From contig NZ_FNTF01000002.1 of assembly GCF_900105495.1 (NCBI RefSeq), positions 4,022,501-4,086,500 of the forward strand: DNA of 64,000 nucleotides, given 5' to 3'. A program made the position numbers and the translations under genes. The notes under the pieces are model-generated. The model was not told the origin of the DNA, did no database searches, and worked only from the letters and a program-made list of their open reading frames with translations. Source of the DNA: Pseudomonas frederiksbergensis. GTDB lineage: Bacteria; Pseudomonadota; Gammaproteobacteria; Pseudomonadales; Pseudomonadaceae. Shown here piece by piece: positions 41,713 through 52,520 of the stretch; the first letter of the stretch is position 1, and every line of letters starts with the position of its first letter.

Positions 41713-42023
41713 GCTCAGTCTCATAAAAAGCGGGGTTGAACGTGGGGCCATGATAAGCGCCAAGCCCCTGTGGGAGCGAGCCTGCTCGCGATGGCGTCAC
41801 AACAGTCAGCATCTATGGTGACTGACACTCCGCTATCGCGAGCAGGCTCACTCCCACAGGGTGTGTGATGGCTTACGCCTTGGGATTGCCCGATGGTCGG
41901 TTTTCACACAGTCAGTTCTAACATTGTCTACAGTTTCAAGTGTCGGCAGCCAGACTGCCACAACCGTGATTGTCCAGAAAAACCCGGCAAAAATACCGGG
42001 TCTCCACCTGACAGGAGTGCACG
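41713..42023 (+). promoter_or_regulatory. Gap upstream of fdnG: REP-type repeat and leader hairpins
   Basis: No gene was seen in this 311-bp gap. It holds the repeat at 41766-41861. Nearer fdnG are the hairpins GGCAGCCAGACTGCC (41944-41958) and ACCCGG / CCGGGT (41982-41987 with 41996-42001), the latter just before the RBS CAGGAG. No FNR/ANR-type TTGAT-N4-ATCAA box was found by eye. Confidence 0.5.
41766..41861. repeat. REP-type inverted repeat upstream of fdnG
   Basis: CCCTGTGGGAGCGAGCCTGCTCGCGAT is matched by ATCGCGAGCAGGCTCACTCCCACAGGG with one mismatch in the arm (27 bp, split about the centre of the element). Same family as 27464-27535. Confidence 0.92.
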
Positions 42024-45000
42024 ATGGACCTCAACCGTCGTCAGTTCTTCAAGGTCGCTGGTATCGGCCTTGCGGGCTCGAGCCTCGGCGCGCTGGGCAT
42101 GGCCCCCGCGACTGCCTTCGCCGAGCAGGTGCGCCACTTCAAGCTTGCCCACACCCATGAAACCCGCAACACCTGCCCGTATTGCTCGGTCGGCTGCGGC
42201 TTGATCATGTACAGCCAGGGCGATGCTGCGAAGAACGTCGCGCAAAACATCATTCACATCGAAGGCGATTCCGACCACCCGGTCAATCGCGGCACCTTGT
42301 GCCCCAAAGGTGCCGGCCTGCTGGATTTCATTCATAGCCCCGGCCGCCTGCAATACCCAGAGGTGCGCAAACCCGGCACCACCGAGTGGACGCGCATCTC
42401 CTGGGATGAAGCGCTCAATCGCGTTGCCGACCTGATGAAGGCCGACCGCGACGCCAACTTCATCGAGAAGAATACCCAGGGCCAAACGGTGAACCGCTGG
42501 CTGACCACCGGTTTCCTCGCGGCCTCGGCGTCGTCCAACGAAGCGGGTTATATCACCCACAAAGTCATTCGCAGTCTCGGCATGCTGGGGTTCGATAACC
42601 AGGCGCGTGTCTGACACGGCCCGACGGTGGCAAGTCTTGCCCCGACGTACGGCCGTGGTGCCATGACCAATACCTGGACCGATATCGGTAACGCGAATCT
42701 GATCCTGGTGATGGGCGGCAACGCAGCAGAAGCGCACCCGTGCGGCTTCAAATGGGTGACCGAAGCCAAGGCGCACAACAAGGCACGCTTGATCGTGGTC
42801 GATCCACGTTTTACCCGGACCGCCTCGGTGGCCGACTATTACGCGCCGATCCGCACCGGCACCGACATCGCCTTCATGGGCGGGCTGATCAATTACCTGC
42901 TGACCGAAAACAAAATCCAGCACGAGTACGTACGCGCCTATACCGACGTGTCATTCATCGTTAAAGCCGGGTTTGGCTTCGAGGACGGGATCTTCAGCGG
43001 CTACGACGCGGCCAAACGCATCTACACGGACAAGTCTGGCTGGGGTTATGAAATCGGTGATGACGGCTTTGTCAAAGTCGACCCGACCCTGCACGACCCG
43101 CGTTGCGTCTATCAATTGATGAAGACCCATTACAGCCGCTACACCATCGAACTGGCGAGCCAGATTTGTGGCATGCCCGTCGATGCCATGCAGAAGATCT
43201 GGGAAGAAATCGCCACTTGCTCGCAACCGGGCAAGACCATGACGATTCTCTACGCGCTGGGCTGGACTCAGCACTCGATCGGTTCGCAGATCATTCGCAG
43301 CGCCGCCATGGTGCAATTGCTGCTGGGCAACGTCGGCATGCCGGGCGGGGGCGTCAATGCCTTGCGCGGGCACTCCAACATCCAGGGGCTGACCGACCTC
43401 GGCTTGCTGTCAAATGCGCTGCCGGGTTATCTGACGTTGCCGCAGGATGCGGAGCAGGATTACAGCGCCTATATCACCAAACGCACGCAACTGCCGTTGC
43501 GGCCGGGGCAACTGTCTTACTGGCAGAACTACGGCAAGTTCCACGTCAGCCTGATGAAAGCCTGGTACGGCGCGAACGCCACGCTCGAAAACCGCTGGGC
43601 TTTTGACTATCTGCCGAAACTGGACATCCCGAACTACGACATCCTCAAAGTGTTCGACCTGATGAGCCAGGGCAAGGTCAACGGCTACATGTGCCAGGGC
43701 TTCAACCCCATCGCCGCGCTACCCGACAAAAACCGGGTAATGGCGGCGCTGGCCAAGCTCAAGTGGCTGGTGGTGATGGACCCGCTGGCCACCGAGACCT
43801 CGGAGTTCTGGCGCAATGTCGGGCCGTACAACGACGTTGAAACCGCCGGCATCCAGACCGAAGTGATTCGCCTGCCCACCACTTGTTTCGCCGAAGAAGA
43901 CGGCTCGCTGGTCAACAGCAGCCGCTGGCTGCAATGGCACTGGAAAGGCGCCGACGGCCCAGGCGAAGCGCGCACCGATATACGGATCATGAGCGAGCTG
44001 TTTATCCGTCTGCGTCAGCGTTACCAGGCCAACGGCGGCGCTTATGCCGAGCCGATCCTCAAACTGTCCTGGCCCTACAAAATCGCCGAAGAGCCCTCGC
44101 CGGAAGAGCTGGCCAAGGAAATCAACGGCTATGCCACCGCCGACTTCACCGACGCTAGCGGCGCGACGATCAAGGGCAACGCGCAACTGGCCGGTTTCGG
44201 CCTGCTCAGGGACGACGGCAGCACGGCTTCCGGTTGCTGGATTTTCTGCGGCAGCTGGACAGAGGCGGGTAACCAGATGGCCCGGCGCGACAACAGCGAT
44301 CCGTATGGCATGAAGCAACACCAGGGCTGGGCCTGGGCCTGGCCGGCGAATCGGCGGATTCTCTACAACCGCGCATCGTGCGACCCGCAAGGCAAGCCGT
44401 GGGACGAGAAAAAACGCCTGGTGTGGTGGAACGGTAAATCCTGGGGTGGTACCGATGTGGCTGACTTCAAGTCCGACTCGCCACCGGAAGCCGGGATGAA
44501 TCCGTTCATCATGAACCCCGAAGGCGTGGCGCGGTTCTTTGCCGTCGACAAGATGAACGAAGGACCTTTCCCCGAGCACTACGAACCGTTCGAAACGCCG
44601 ATCGGGATCAACCCGTTGCACCCGCAAAACAAGAAAGCCACCAGCAACCCGGCGGCGCGGATCTTCGATTCGGTCTGGGAGACCTTAGGCGTAGCCAAGG
44701 ACTATCCCTATGCCGCGACCAGCTACCGGCTGACCGAGCATTTCCACTTCTGGAGCAAGCATTGCGAGCTCAACGCGATTTCCCAACCCGAGCAGTTCGT
44801 CGAGATCGGTGAAGTACTGGCCAAGGAAAAAGGCATCGTCGCTGGCGACCGGGTTCGTGTCAGTTGCAAGCGCGGGCACATAGAAGCGGTGGCGGTGGTG
44901 ACCAAGCGGATACGTCCGCTGCAGGTCAACAATCAGGTGGTGCATCAGATCGGAATCCCGCTGCACTGGGGTTTTACCGGGCTCACGCGCCACGGTTACC

Positions 45001-45089
45001 TGACCAACACCCTGGTGCCGTTCCTCGGCGATGGCAACACTCAGACCCCGGAATCCAAGTCATTCCTGGTCAACGTGGAGAAAGTCTAA
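42024..45089 (+). CDS. fdnG: Formate dehydrogenase-N alpha subunit, selenoprotein
   Basis: Periplasm-facing catalytic subunit that oxidises formate to CO2 at a molybdo-bis-MGD/Sec centre. The frame is read through an in-frame TGA (42612-42614), giving 1021 residues with selenocysteine at 197, within one residue of E. coli FdnG. The local context NQARV-Sec-HGPTVASL is conserved in the family and a SECIS hairpin follows. The Tat signal RRQFFK lies at 5-10. The 4Fe-4S motif CPYCSVGCGL is near 52. The C-terminus FVEIGEVLAKEKGI... RHGYLTNTLVPFLGD is the molybdopterin-binding domain. Automatic callers would split it into two genes at the TGA. CAGGAG precedes the ATG. Confidence 0.97.
42612..42647 (+). 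promoter_or_regulatory. Sec UGA codon and bacterial SECIS hairpin in fdnG
   Basis: The UGA is followed by a stem-loop. C25-G44, G26-C43 and G27-C42 (last two digits of 426xx) form the lower stem, T28 is bulged, then G29-C41, G30-C40, C31-G39 and A32-T38 form the upper stem around the loop AGTCT. The bulged U and the GU in the loop are the features SelB recognises in E. coli SECIS elements. CG/CG pairs at 42622-42623 with 42646-42647 extend the helix. Confidence 0.93.
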
Positions 45090-46025
45090 ATGGCCAGCCA
45101 AGACATCATCGCCCGTTCGGCCACCACGACCGTCCCGTCCTCGGTGCGCAACCAGGAGGAAGTGGCCAAGCTGATCGACACCACCAAGTGCATCGGCTGC
45201 AAGGCGTGTCAGGTCGCCTGCTCGGAATGGAACGAACTGCGCGACGAGGTCGGTCACAACCTCGGCACCTACGACAACCCCCGGGACCTGAGCGCAGATA
45301 CCTGGACTTTGATGCGCTTCACCGAACACGAAACCGCCGCCGGCAATCTGGAGTGGTTGATTCGCAAGGACGGCTGCATGCACTGCGCCGAGCCCGGTTG
45401 CCTGGCCGCGTGCCCGAGCCCGGGGGCAATCATCAAGCACGCCAATGGCATCGTCGATTTCGACCAGGACCATTGCATCGGCTGCGGGTATTGCATCACC
45501 GGTTGCCCGTTCGATATTCCGCGAATCTCGCAAAAGGATCACAAGGCCTACAAATGCACATTGTGCTCGGACCGCGTGGCGGTGGGGCTGGAGCCGGCCT
45601 GCGTCAAAACCTGCCCGACGGGCGCCATTGTGTTCGGCACCAAGGAAGACATGAAAGATCATGCGGCCGAAAGGATCGTCGACCTCAAGAGTCGTGGCTT
45701 CGACAATGCTGGCCTGTATGACCCCGAAGGTGTCGGCGGCACCCACGTCATGTACGTGTTGCACCACGCCGACACACCGAAGTTGTATGCCGGCCTGCCG
45801 AGCGCTCCGACCATCAGTCCGCTGGTGGACCTGTGGAAAGGCGTGAGCAAACCCTTGGGATTGCTGGCCATGGGCTTGGCCGTGCTGGCCGGGTTCTTCC
45901 ACTACGTGCGGGTCGGGCCGCAATTGGTCGAGGAGGACGAACTGCCGACCACTGTTGACCCTGCGGTGCATGAAGTCGATCCGTCGGTGCATACCTTTGA
46001 TCCGCGCGGGGAGGACAGACCATGA
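45090..46025 (+). CDS. fdnH: Formate dehydrogenase-N beta subunit (iron-sulfur)
   Basis: A 311-residue electron-transfer subunit carrying four 4Fe-4S clusters between FdnG and the membrane cytochrome. Cysteine clusters are [14 protein letters not shown] near 36, [18 protein letters not shown] near 95, [17 protein letters not shown] near 128 and CTLCSDRV with [10 protein letters not shown] near 155-170. A single C-terminal membrane helix ([18 protein letters not shown], about 257-274) anchors it. It begins immediately after the fdnG stop and overlaps fdnI by four bases. Confidence 0.97.
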   Translation: MASQDIIARSATTTVPSSVRNQEEVAKLIDTTKCIGCKACQVACSEWNELRDEVGHNLGTYDNPRDLSADTWTLMRFTEHETAAGNLEWLIRKDGCMHCAEPGCLAACPSPGAIIKHANGIVDFDQDHCIGCGYCITGCPFDIPRISQKDHKAYKCTLCSDRVAVGLEPACVKTCPTGAIVFGTKEDMKDHAAERIVDLKSRGFDNAGLYDPEGVGGTHVMYVLHHADTPKLYAGLPSAPTISPLVDLWKGVSKPLGLLAMGLAVLAGFFHYVRVGPQLVEEDELPTTVDPAVHEVDPSVHTFDPRGEDRP

Positions 46026-46675
46026 TCCGCAGACAGATCCTGCGCTACACCTCGAACCAGCGCACCAATCACTGGCTGGTGGCGATTTTCTTCTTGATGG
46101 CGGCGCTGTCGGGGCTGGCGTTGTTCCACCCGGCGCTGTTCTGGCTGAGCAACCTGTTTGGCGGCGGCCCGTGGACGCGCATTCTGCACCCGTTCATGGG
46201 CGTGGTGATGTTCGTCCTGTTCCTGGGCTTGGTGATTCAATTTTTCCGGGCGAACATTTTTATCACCAACGATCGCTTGTGGCTGCGACGTGTCGGGCGG
46301 GTGATCCGCAACGAAGAAGAGGGCGTGCCCGCGATCGGCAAATACAACCCGGGGCAGAAGCTGCTGTTCTGGATCTTGCTGATGTGCATGCTGGTGCTGT
46401 TGTTCAGCGGCTTGGTGATCTGGCGCGAGTATTTCAGCGAGTACTTCGGCATCACCAGCATTCGTTGGGCCATGCTGCTGCATGCGTTGGCGGGTTTGAT
46501 CCTGGTGCTGAGCATCATCGTTCACATCTATGCCGGCATCTGGATCAGGGGGTCGGTCAGCGCCATGACGCATGGCTGGGTCAGCCGCGCCTGGGCGAGG
46601 AGACACCATGAACTCTGGTACCGCGAAGTGACCCGAGACGAGCACCCCGACCGGCCGATCAACAAAAAAGGATAA
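46022..46675 (+). CDS. fdnI: Formate dehydrogenase-N gamma subunit (cytochrome b556)
   Basis: A 217-residue inner-membrane dihaem cytochrome passing electrons to quinone. Four hydrophobic segments are visible: [58 protein letters not shown] and [20 protein letters not shown]. Their histidines (NHWL, LHPF, LLHAL, VHIYAG) match the haem and quinone-site ligands of FdnI. The ATGA overlap with fdnH indicates coupled translation. Confidence 0.96.
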   Translation: MIRRQILRYTSNQRTNHWLVAIFFLMAALSGLALFHPALFWLSNLFGGGPWTRILHPFMGVVMFVLFLGLVIQFFRANIFITNDRLWLRRVGRVIRNEEEGVPAIGKYNPGQKLLFWILLMCMLVLLFSGLVIWREYFSEYFGITSIRWAMLLHALAGLILVLSIIVHIYAGIWIRGSVSAMTHGWVSRAWARRHHELWYREVTRDEHPDRPINKKG

Positions 46676-46679
46676 CCCC

Positions 46680-47606
46680 TTGGCGACGATTCTTGAGCCT
46701 GGCGAGATCGAAGCGGCGGCGAGCTCGCCGCCGTTTCTGCACCTGCCACCGAACAATCTGTTCACTTTGCGCGCCTTGCGCCTGGAGCGTCTGGTCGACG
46801 GCCATCCGCTGGCCGATTACCTGCGGCTGGTGACCGGCCTGTGCCACGTGCAGCAGGGGCTGCTGGACGACCCGCCCGTCACCGCCATGCCCGATCCCGA
46901 ACGTAGGCGCGTGTGCCAGCAACACGGCTTACCTCCGCTCGCCGCCGACAGCCTGGTGCGCGAGGACCATTGGCTGCCTTACCTCGAAGCCCTGTTGCAG
47001 CGTTACCAGCCACCTCCGCAACCGGCCGTGGAAAAAGCCGTGGCGATGTTGCGCAGCGCCAACGTCGGGCAGCGCAAGGCCTGGGCGATTGCGCTGGTCA
47101 GCGGCCAGTTCACCTTGCTGCCCGCCGCCGTGGTGCCGTTTCTCGGCGCGGCGTTGCAAGTGGCCTGGAGTCATTGGTTGCTGAGCACACCGGACCATGC
47201 GCTGAAACCCGGTGATAGCCTCAGCCAATGCCCGGCCTGCGGTTCGCCGGCCATGGCCGGGGTGATTCGACACCGCGGCAAGTACAACGGCTTGCGGTAT
47301 CTGGTGTGCTCGCTGTGTGCCTGCGAATGGCATGTGGTGCGGGTCAAATGCGTGTATTGCGAACAAAGCAAAGGCCTTGAATACGTCAGCCTCGATGACG
47401 ACCGTCACGCCGCCAATCAGGCACCCATACGCGCGGAGGTCTGCCCCGGCTGCCGCAGCTACCTGAAACTGCTTTACCTGGAAAACGACGCCGAGGCCGA
47501 AGCGCTCTCCACGGACCTGACCAGCCTGTTGCTGGACATGCGCCTGGAGCAGGAAGGCTACCAGCGTCCGGCGCCTAATCTGTTGCTGGCACCGGGAGGT
47601 AACTGA
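46680..47606 (+). CDS. fdhE: Formate dehydrogenase accessory protein FdhE
   Basis: A 308-residue cytoplasmic maturation factor needed for active membrane formate dehydrogenases; it interacts with the catalytic subunit. Its hallmark is the rubredoxin-like set of CxxC motifs: CPACGSPAM near 181, CSLCACEW, CVYCEQSKG and CPGCRSYLKLLYL near 259. The start is TTG, with AAGGA eight bases upstream and only four bases after fdnI, which excludes a later ATG. N-terminal segment FLHLPPNNLFTLRALRLERL is typical of the family. Confidence 0.95.
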   Translation: MATILEPGEIEAAASSPPFLHLPPNNLFTLRALRLERLVDGHPLADYLRLVTGLCHVQQGLLDDPPVTAMPDPERRRVCQQHGLPPLAADSLVREDHWLPYLEALLQRYQPPPQPAVEKAVAMLRSANVGQRKAWAIALVSGQFTLLPAAVVPFLGAALQVAWSHWLLSTPDHALKPGDSLSQCPACGSPAMAGVIRHRGKYNGLRYLVCSLCACEWHVVRVKCVYCEQSKGLEYVSLDDDRHAANQAPIRAEVCPGCRSYLKLLYLENDAEAEALSTDLTSLLLDMRLEQEGYQRPAPNLLLAPGGN

Positions 47607-47682
47607 GCGATCCCTTTAAGCTATCCCTCCGAGCCCAGCAGCTACACTCAGGCGCGACGGTCAACGTTTGCGGGAGCGCCTG

Positions 47683-49107
47683 ATGTCTTCCAGATCCGCC
47701 AGCTCAACCCTGCGGCTGCCTTCAATCGACAGCTTGCTGCGTCATCGCGCCTGTCAGCCATTGGCCGAGCGTTACGGGCGTGATGCACTGCTGGCCAGCC
47801 TGCGGCAATTGCTCGATGACTTGCGTGAACCGGTGCTTTCAGGGCAACTCGACGCCATTGAAATCGCGCCTGAAGCGTTGGCGGGCAGGGCGGGTGAACG
47901 CTTGGCGACTCAGCATCGCAGCAACGTGCGCCGGGTGTTCAACCTCACCGGCACGGTGCTGCACACCAATCTGGGGCGAGCGTTGTTGCCGGAGGAAGCC
48001 ATCGAAGCGGTGCAGAGGGCAGCCCGTTATCCGCTTAACCTGGAATTCGATCTGAACAGCGGCCAGCGTGGCGACCGTGATGACCTGATCGAAGGCCTGA
48101 TCCGCGAGCTGACCGGCGCCGAGGCGGTGACGGTGGTCAACAACAACGCTGCTGCGGTGTTGCTGGCGCTCAACAGTCTGGGCGCGCGAAAGGAAGGCAT
48201 CATTTCCCGGGGCGAACTGATCGAAATCGGTGGCGCCTTCCGCATTCCCGACATCATGGCCAGGGCGGGGGTCAGGCTCCACGAAGTCGGCACCACCAAT
48301 CGCACTCATGCCCGGGATTACGAGGCGGCCATTGGCCCACGTAGCGGTTTGCTGATGCGCGTCCATGCGAGCAACTACAACATCGAAGGCTTCACCGCGC
48401 GGGTGCCGACCGCCGAGTTGGCGCTACTCGCGCATCAACACGGTTTGCCATTGCTTGAAGACCTCGGCAGCGGCAGCCTGCTGGACCTGACGCGCTGGGG
48501 CTTGCCCGCCGAACCCACGGTGCGCCAGGCGCTGAGCGATGGCGCTGACATCGTCACCTTCAGCGGCGACAAACTGCTGGGTGGCCCCCAGGCCGGGTTG
48601 ATTGTCGGCCGCAAAGACTTGATTGCGAAGATCAAGAAGAACCCACTCAAACGCGCCTTGCGGGTCGACAAACTGACCCTCGCTGCCCTCGAAGCGGTGT
48701 TGGGCTTGTACCGCGACCCTGATCGTCTGGCTGAGCGACTGCCGAGTTTGCGCCTGTTGACCCGACCGCAGGCGGACATCCTCGCCCAGGCTGAGCGTCT
48801 GCAACCCTCGCTGGCTAAAATCCTGGGCGATGACTGGAGCGTCCGCGCAGTACCGGCGCTGGGCATGATCGGCAGCGGCAGCCAACCGGTAGCGCGATTG
48901 CCCAGTGCGGCGTTATGCCTGCGACCGAACGTCTCCAAACGTCTTCGCGGACGGCAACTGCATGGTCTGGAAGCGATCCTGCGTGCGTTGCCGATTCCGG
49001 TGCTCGGGCGCATTGATGACGATGCGTTGTGGCTGGATTTGCGGCAACTGGACGATGAACCGGCGTGGCTGGCGCAACTCGATCAGATTGCAGGCACCGT
49101 AGCGTGA
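47683..49107 (+). CDS. selA: L-seryl-tRNA(Sec) selenium transferase SelA
   Basis: PLP enzyme of 474 residues converting Ser-tRNA-Sec to Sec-tRNA-Sec with selenophosphate. N-terminal [20 protein letters not shown], the segment [21 protein letters not shown] near 90, and the Schiff-base lysine in [14 protein letters not shown] near 293 are diagnostic. The start at 47683 follows GGGAG. It overlaps selB by four bases (GTGA). The position after fdhE places Sec machinery in the same transcript as its substrate gene. Confidence 0.97.
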   Translation: MSSRSASSTLRLPSIDSLLRHRACQPLAERYGRDALLASLRQLLDDLREPVLSGQLDAIEIAPEALAGRAGERLATQHRSNVRRVFNLTGTVLHTNLGRALLPEEAIEAVQRAARYPLNLEFDLNSGQRGDRDDLIEGLIRELTGAEAVTVVNNNAAAVLLALNSLGARKEGIISRGELIEIGGAFRIPDIMARAGVRLHEVGTTNRTHARDYEAAIGPRSGLLMRVHASNYNIEGFTARVPTAELALLAHQHGLPLLEDLGSGSLLDLTRWGLPAEPTVRQALSDGADIVTFSGDKLLGGPQAGLIVGRKDLIAKIKKNPLKRALRVDKLTLAALEAVLGLYRDPDRLAERLPSLRLLTRPQADILAQAERLQPSLAKILGDDWSVRAVPALGMIGSGSQPVARLPSAALCLRPNVSKRLRGRQLHGLEAILRALPIPVLGRIDDDALWLDLRQLDDEPAWLAQLDQIAGTVA

Positions 49108-51011
49108 TCGTCGGCACCGCAGGGCACATCGATCACGGCAAGACTGCCTTGCTCCAGGCACTGACCGGCCTGCTCGGCGACCGGCGTCGGGAAGAGCGTG
49201 AACGCGGCATGACCATCGACCTCGGCTACCTCTACGCGGCACTGGAACCCCATGCGCCCCTGACCGGTTTTATCGATGTGCCCGGTCATGAGCGCTTCAC
49301 CCACAACATGCTGGCGGGGGCCCAGGGCATTGATCTGGTGTTGCTGGTGGTCGCGGCCGACGATGGCGTCATGCCGCAGACCCGCGAACACCTGGCCATC
49401 GTTGAACTGCTGGGCATCCCTCGGGCGCTGGTGGCGATCAGCAAATGTGACCGGGTCGAACCGTCCAGAGTGCAAGCCGTTCGCGATCAGGTCCAGACAT
49501 TGCTGGCACCGGGGCCTTATGCCGACGCGCCGCAGATTGCGCTGTCGAGTGTGACCGGGGAGGGCATCGAGACGCTGCGACAGGCCCTGCTCGCGGCGCA
49601 ACGTGAAGTGCTTCAACGCAGCACCCTTGGCGGTTTTCACCTGGCGATCGATCGTGCCTTCAGCGTCGCCGGCGTCGGTATCGTGGTGACCGGCACTGCG
49701 TTGTCTGGCGTGGTGGCCGTGGGCGATACGCTGATGCTCGGCCCGCGGGGCAAACCCGTTCGCGTGCGCGGTCTGCATGCGCAGAATCGGGCGGCCGAGA
49801 TCGCAATGGCCGGACAGCGCGTCGCGTTGAACCTGAGTGGCGAACGCTTGGCCCTGGAGCAGATCCATCGCGGTCAATGGCTGTCGGCCGAGTGGCTGTA
49901 CGCGCCAACCCAGCGATTGGATATCGACCTGCAATTGTTGGCCAGCGAACCCAAAGCCTTCGAGCACTTTCAGCCCGTGCACGTTCACGTGGGTACTCAG
50001 GATGTCACCGGCCGGGTGGCGTTGCTGGAAGGCTCCCGCCTTTTGCCGAGTGAGCGGATGTTCGCGCAGCTGCTGTTGAATGCGCCGGTGCAGGTCGTCA
50101 AGGGCGATCCCTTGATCCTGCGGGACCAGAGCGCCCAACGCACCCTTGGTGGCGCGCGGGTGCTCGACCCGTTTGCACCGACCCGACAACGCCGCAGCCC
50201 CGAACGGTTGGCGCAGTTACACGCCCTCGCCACAGGCAATGCGTTGGAGGAGATCCTGCCGGCGTTATTGGCCAACAGCGACACAGGGTTCGACCCGCGG
50301 CGTCTGGAGCGTCAGTTCAACCGCCCCCGCAACACCTGGGTTTTGCCCGATGACGTGCGCCTGATCGACACCCGCCAAGGCCCGTTGCTGTTCAGTGCGG
50401 CCCGTTGGGAAGCGCTGAAAGCGCCGTTGCTGGACCACCTCGCCCGTTTTCATCAACTGGAACCGGATCAAATGGGCCCGGACCGGGATCGCCTGCGGCG
50501 GTTCAGCGGCACAGCGCTGGAGCGTCCGACGTTCATCAGCCTGCTCGACGAATTACTCGCCAGCGGTGCCCTTGCCGCCAGCGGACCCTGGTTGCATTTG
50601 CCTGACCATCAAGTGCGTTTGAGCGAAGCCGACGAAGCCCTGTGGCAGCACTTGCAACCGTTGTTCGAACAGGCTGGTTTTGATCCGCCGTGGGTGCGCG
50701 ACCTTGGCCATGACGAGGCGGCCGTGCGCTTGCTGTTGTGCAAGATGGCGAGGTTGGGATTGCTGCATCAAGTCGTCCGCGACCTGTTCTACACCGACAC
50801 GATGATCCGCCGTTTGGCGGCTATGCTTGTGCAACTGGCCGCGCAAAACCCGGTGATTCAGGTCACGGCGTTTCGTGATGCCGTGGGCCTGGGTCGCAAG
50901 CGTAGCATCCAGATTCTCGAATACTTCGACCGGATCGGCCTGACGCGACGGTTTGGCGACAAGCGCCATCTGCGCCTCGACAATGCCCTGGCCCAACGCA
51001 CCGATCACTGA
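49104..51011 (+). CDS. selB: Selenocysteine-specific elongation factor SelB
   Basis: A 635-residue GTPase that delivers Sec-tRNA-Sec to UGA codons marked by a SECIS. G1 [11 protein letters not shown] at the N-terminus, G3 [13 protein letters not shown], and G4-like SKCD are visible, and the C-terminus is the winged-helix array that binds the SECIS ([20 protein letters not shown]). The start is GTG overlapping the selA stop. It ends six bases before the tRNA-Sec gene. Confidence 0.97.
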   Translation: MIVGTAGHIDHGKTALLQALTGLLGDRRREERERGMTIDLGYLYAALEPHAPLTGFIDVPGHERFTHNMLAGAQGIDLVLLVVAADDGVMPQTREHLAIVELLGIPRALVAISKCDRVEPSRVQAVRDQVQTLLAPGPYADAPQIALSSVTGEGIETLRQALLAAQREVLQRSTLGGFHLAIDRAFSVAGVGIVVTGTALSGVVAVGDTLMLGPRGKPVRVRGLHAQNRAAEIAMAGQRVALNLSGERLALEQIHRGQWLSAEWLYAPTQRLDIDLQLLASEPKAFEHFQPVHVHVGTQDVTGRVALLEGSRLLPSERMFAQLLLNAPVQVVKGDPLILRDQSAQRTLGGARVLDPFAPTRQRRSPERLAQLHALATGNALEEILPALLANSDTGFDPRRLERQFNRPRNTWVLPDDVRLIDTRQGPLLFSAARWEALKAPLLDHLARFHQLEPDQMGPDRDRLRRFSGTALERPTFISLLDELLASGALAASGPWLHLPDHQVRLSEADEALWQHLQPLFEQAGFDPPWVRDLGHDEAAVRLLLCKMARLGLLHQVVRDLFYTDTMIRRLAAMLVQLAAQNPVIQVTAFRDAVGLGRKRSIQILEYFDRIGLTRRFGDKRHLRLDNALAQRTDH

Positions 51012-51017
51012 TTTCAA

Positions 51018-51113
51018 GGAAGGCAATCGCGCCCGGTGGCGCGGCCGGGCTTCAAACCCGGTTGGGGACGGCATCCGTTCCCGGGCAGGTTCGACTCCGG
51101 CTGCCTTCCGCCA
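51018..51113 (+). tRNA. selC: tRNA-Sec (anticodon TCA)
   Basis: The 96-nt gene starts GGAAGGC and ends GCCTTCC-G-CCA, so CCA is encoded. The anticodon loop CTTCAAA sits on a CCGGG/CCCGG stem. The T-arm GGTTCGACTCC is present, and the long variable arm (TTGGGGACGGCATCCGTTCCC) is characteristic of tRNA-Sec. It closely matches E. coli selC in layout. It directly follows selB, probably in the same transcript. Confidence 0.97.
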
Positions 51114-51122
51114 TTTTCCCCA

Positions 51123-52454
51123 TCAGAGATGCCCGAAGCTCAGCGGGTACTGGATGACCACATAAACCCTATCGATATCATCCCCCGCCTGGGCTGTGTT
51201 GGCTCGATGCGAAACATGGGACAGCTGCACGGACAGTCCTTTGGCCGCGCCGGACTGCACGATGTAACGCAGGTCTATGTCGCGTTCCCAATGCCGTCCG
51301 CCATCGCCTTGTTGAGGCACGTATTCATCGACTGAGTCATCGAAAAGGTTGTAGGCGCCGCCCTTGGGCGCATGGGTGCCGTCGATTTGGCTGCCCATGA
51401 CGTAACGCGTCATGAAGTTCAGGCCGGGAATCCCGAAAGCGCTCAAATCGAGGTCGTAGCGTGCTTGCCATGAGCGTTCATGGGCGCCGTTGAAGTCGGC
51501 GTATTTGATCGAGTTGGCCAGGTAGATCGAGTCTCCACCGACAAAATCGAACGGCGTGTCGCCATTGATTTTTTGATAGGCCAGGGTGAAGGCATGCGCA
51601 TCGACGGTGTACTTGCCCGACAGGCTGAACGCGGTGTTGTCGATGGCACCAGCCAGCGCTTTGCCGGCGTCCTGCGTGTGGTAGAGATTGGCGTCGAGGA
51701 ATACCCCAGGCTGCTTCAGGTGCAGGTTGGCGTAGTACTGATGCCAGGTGTCGCTGAGTTCTGAGGCATAGAGCGCGCCGCCGACTGGACGTTGGGTGAA
51801 CAGGTCGGTGCCGAGAAACGTAATGCCTCCGGCCTCGGTGTTGGCGCCGTAGCCGTAGAAGTTGCCCTTGCCCGAAGAACTGTCCTGGTTCTTGAACGCG
51901 GTGAAATGACCGGCAACCAGATTGACGCCTTCAATTTCGTGGCTGTTTAGCAGTAATCCTGTGGCGTACTCCGGTTGCAGACGCTTGTCCGCGGTGTCGA
52001 ATACCGGGGTTTCCACCATCATTTCACCGAACGCCAAGGTCGTTCGGGAGGCTCTGATTTTCAGCGCGCCGCCACCACTGGAATAGTTGTCTTCGCTACG
52101 ACCGTCATCATCCACGGGCAACAATCCCGTCCCGGAATGTCCTTTGCCGCCATCCAGCTTCAGCCCCACAAAGGCATGGGCGTCGAGACCAAACCCAAGC
52201 GTGCCAGGTGTGAAACCGGATTCAAAAGCGCTGATAAATCCTTGAGCCCACTCTTTTTTGGAGCGTTTGTCTCCAGGTGAGGGGGATTGGTCTTCACTGT
52301 TGAGGTAGAAATTTCGGCTGAGCACCTCAAGCGTCGCTCTGTCCATAAACCCTTGTGCAAATTCATCAGCCATGGCTGTCCCGGCGGTACCGGCGAAGAG
52401 CACCGATAACCAGATGGGGAACCTGACGCAAAGGTCTCGCTTACCAAACTTCAT
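51123..52454 (-). CDS. OprD-family outer membrane porin
   Basis: A 443-residue substrate-specific porin for small carboxylates or peptides (family knowledge). A signal peptide ends at GTAMADEF; the mature start with LEVLSRNFYLNSED and the repeated aromatic-ended strands (ERSWQARYDLDLSAFGIPGLNFMTRY split here as SWQARYDLDLSAFG and GLNFMTRYVMG) are classic OprD. It ends with VYVVIQYPLSFGHL. Its 3' end converges on selC, nine bases away. It is related to, but different from, the porin at 62589-63857. Confidence 0.93.
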   Translation of the reverse strand: MKFGKRDLCVRFPIWLSVLFAGTAGTAMADEFAQGFMDRATLEVLSRNFYLNSEDQSPSPGDKRSKKEWAQGFISAFESGFTPGTLGFGLDAHAFVGLKLDGGKGHSGTGLLPVDDDGRSEDNYSSGGGALKIRASRTTLAFGEMMVETPVFDTADKRLQPEYATGLLLNSHEIEGVNLVAGHFTAFKNQDSSSGKGNFYGYGANTEAGGITFLGTDLFTQRPVGGALYASELSDTWHQYYANLHLKQPGVFLDANLYHTQDAGKALAGAIDNTAFSLSGKYTVDAHAFTLAYQKINGDTPFDFVGGDSIYLANSIKYADFNGAHERSWQARYDLDLSAFGIPGLNFMTRYVMGSQIDGTHAPKGGAYNLFDDSVDEYVPQQGDGGRHWERDIDLRYIVQSGAAKGLSVQLSHVSHRANTAQAGDDIDRVYVVIQYPLSFGHL

Positions 52455-52472
52455 CGGTCAATCACCGGCAGC

Positions 52473-52499
52473 AGTGACTGCGGAATGTCCGCAGTCACT
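52473..52499 (-). other. Strong hairpin between hydrolase gene and porin gene
   Basis: AGTGACTGCGGA and TCCGCAGTCACT form a perfect 12-bp stem with a three-base loop. There is no leftward T-tract, so it may act as an mRNA-stability or partial-termination element in a shared leftward transcript rather than a full terminator. Confidence 0.6.
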
Positions 52500-52520
52500 C
52501 GCTTTTTATAGGAAAACCGC

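Noticed and set aside
42612..42614. Nonsense mutation splitting fdnG into a pseudogene
   Set aside because: The TGA is at the conserved Sec position, is followed by a SECIS hairpin and the Sec machinery lies downstream.
44864..45721. A 285-codon plus-strand frame across the fdnG-fdnH junction
   Set aside because: It lies out of frame with two subunits whose motifs are certain; Arg/Gly-rich shadow.
51018..51113. attL/attR duplication of the selC 3' end
   Set aside because: No second copy of the tRNA 3' sequence was seen downstream in the window and no integrase gene is present.
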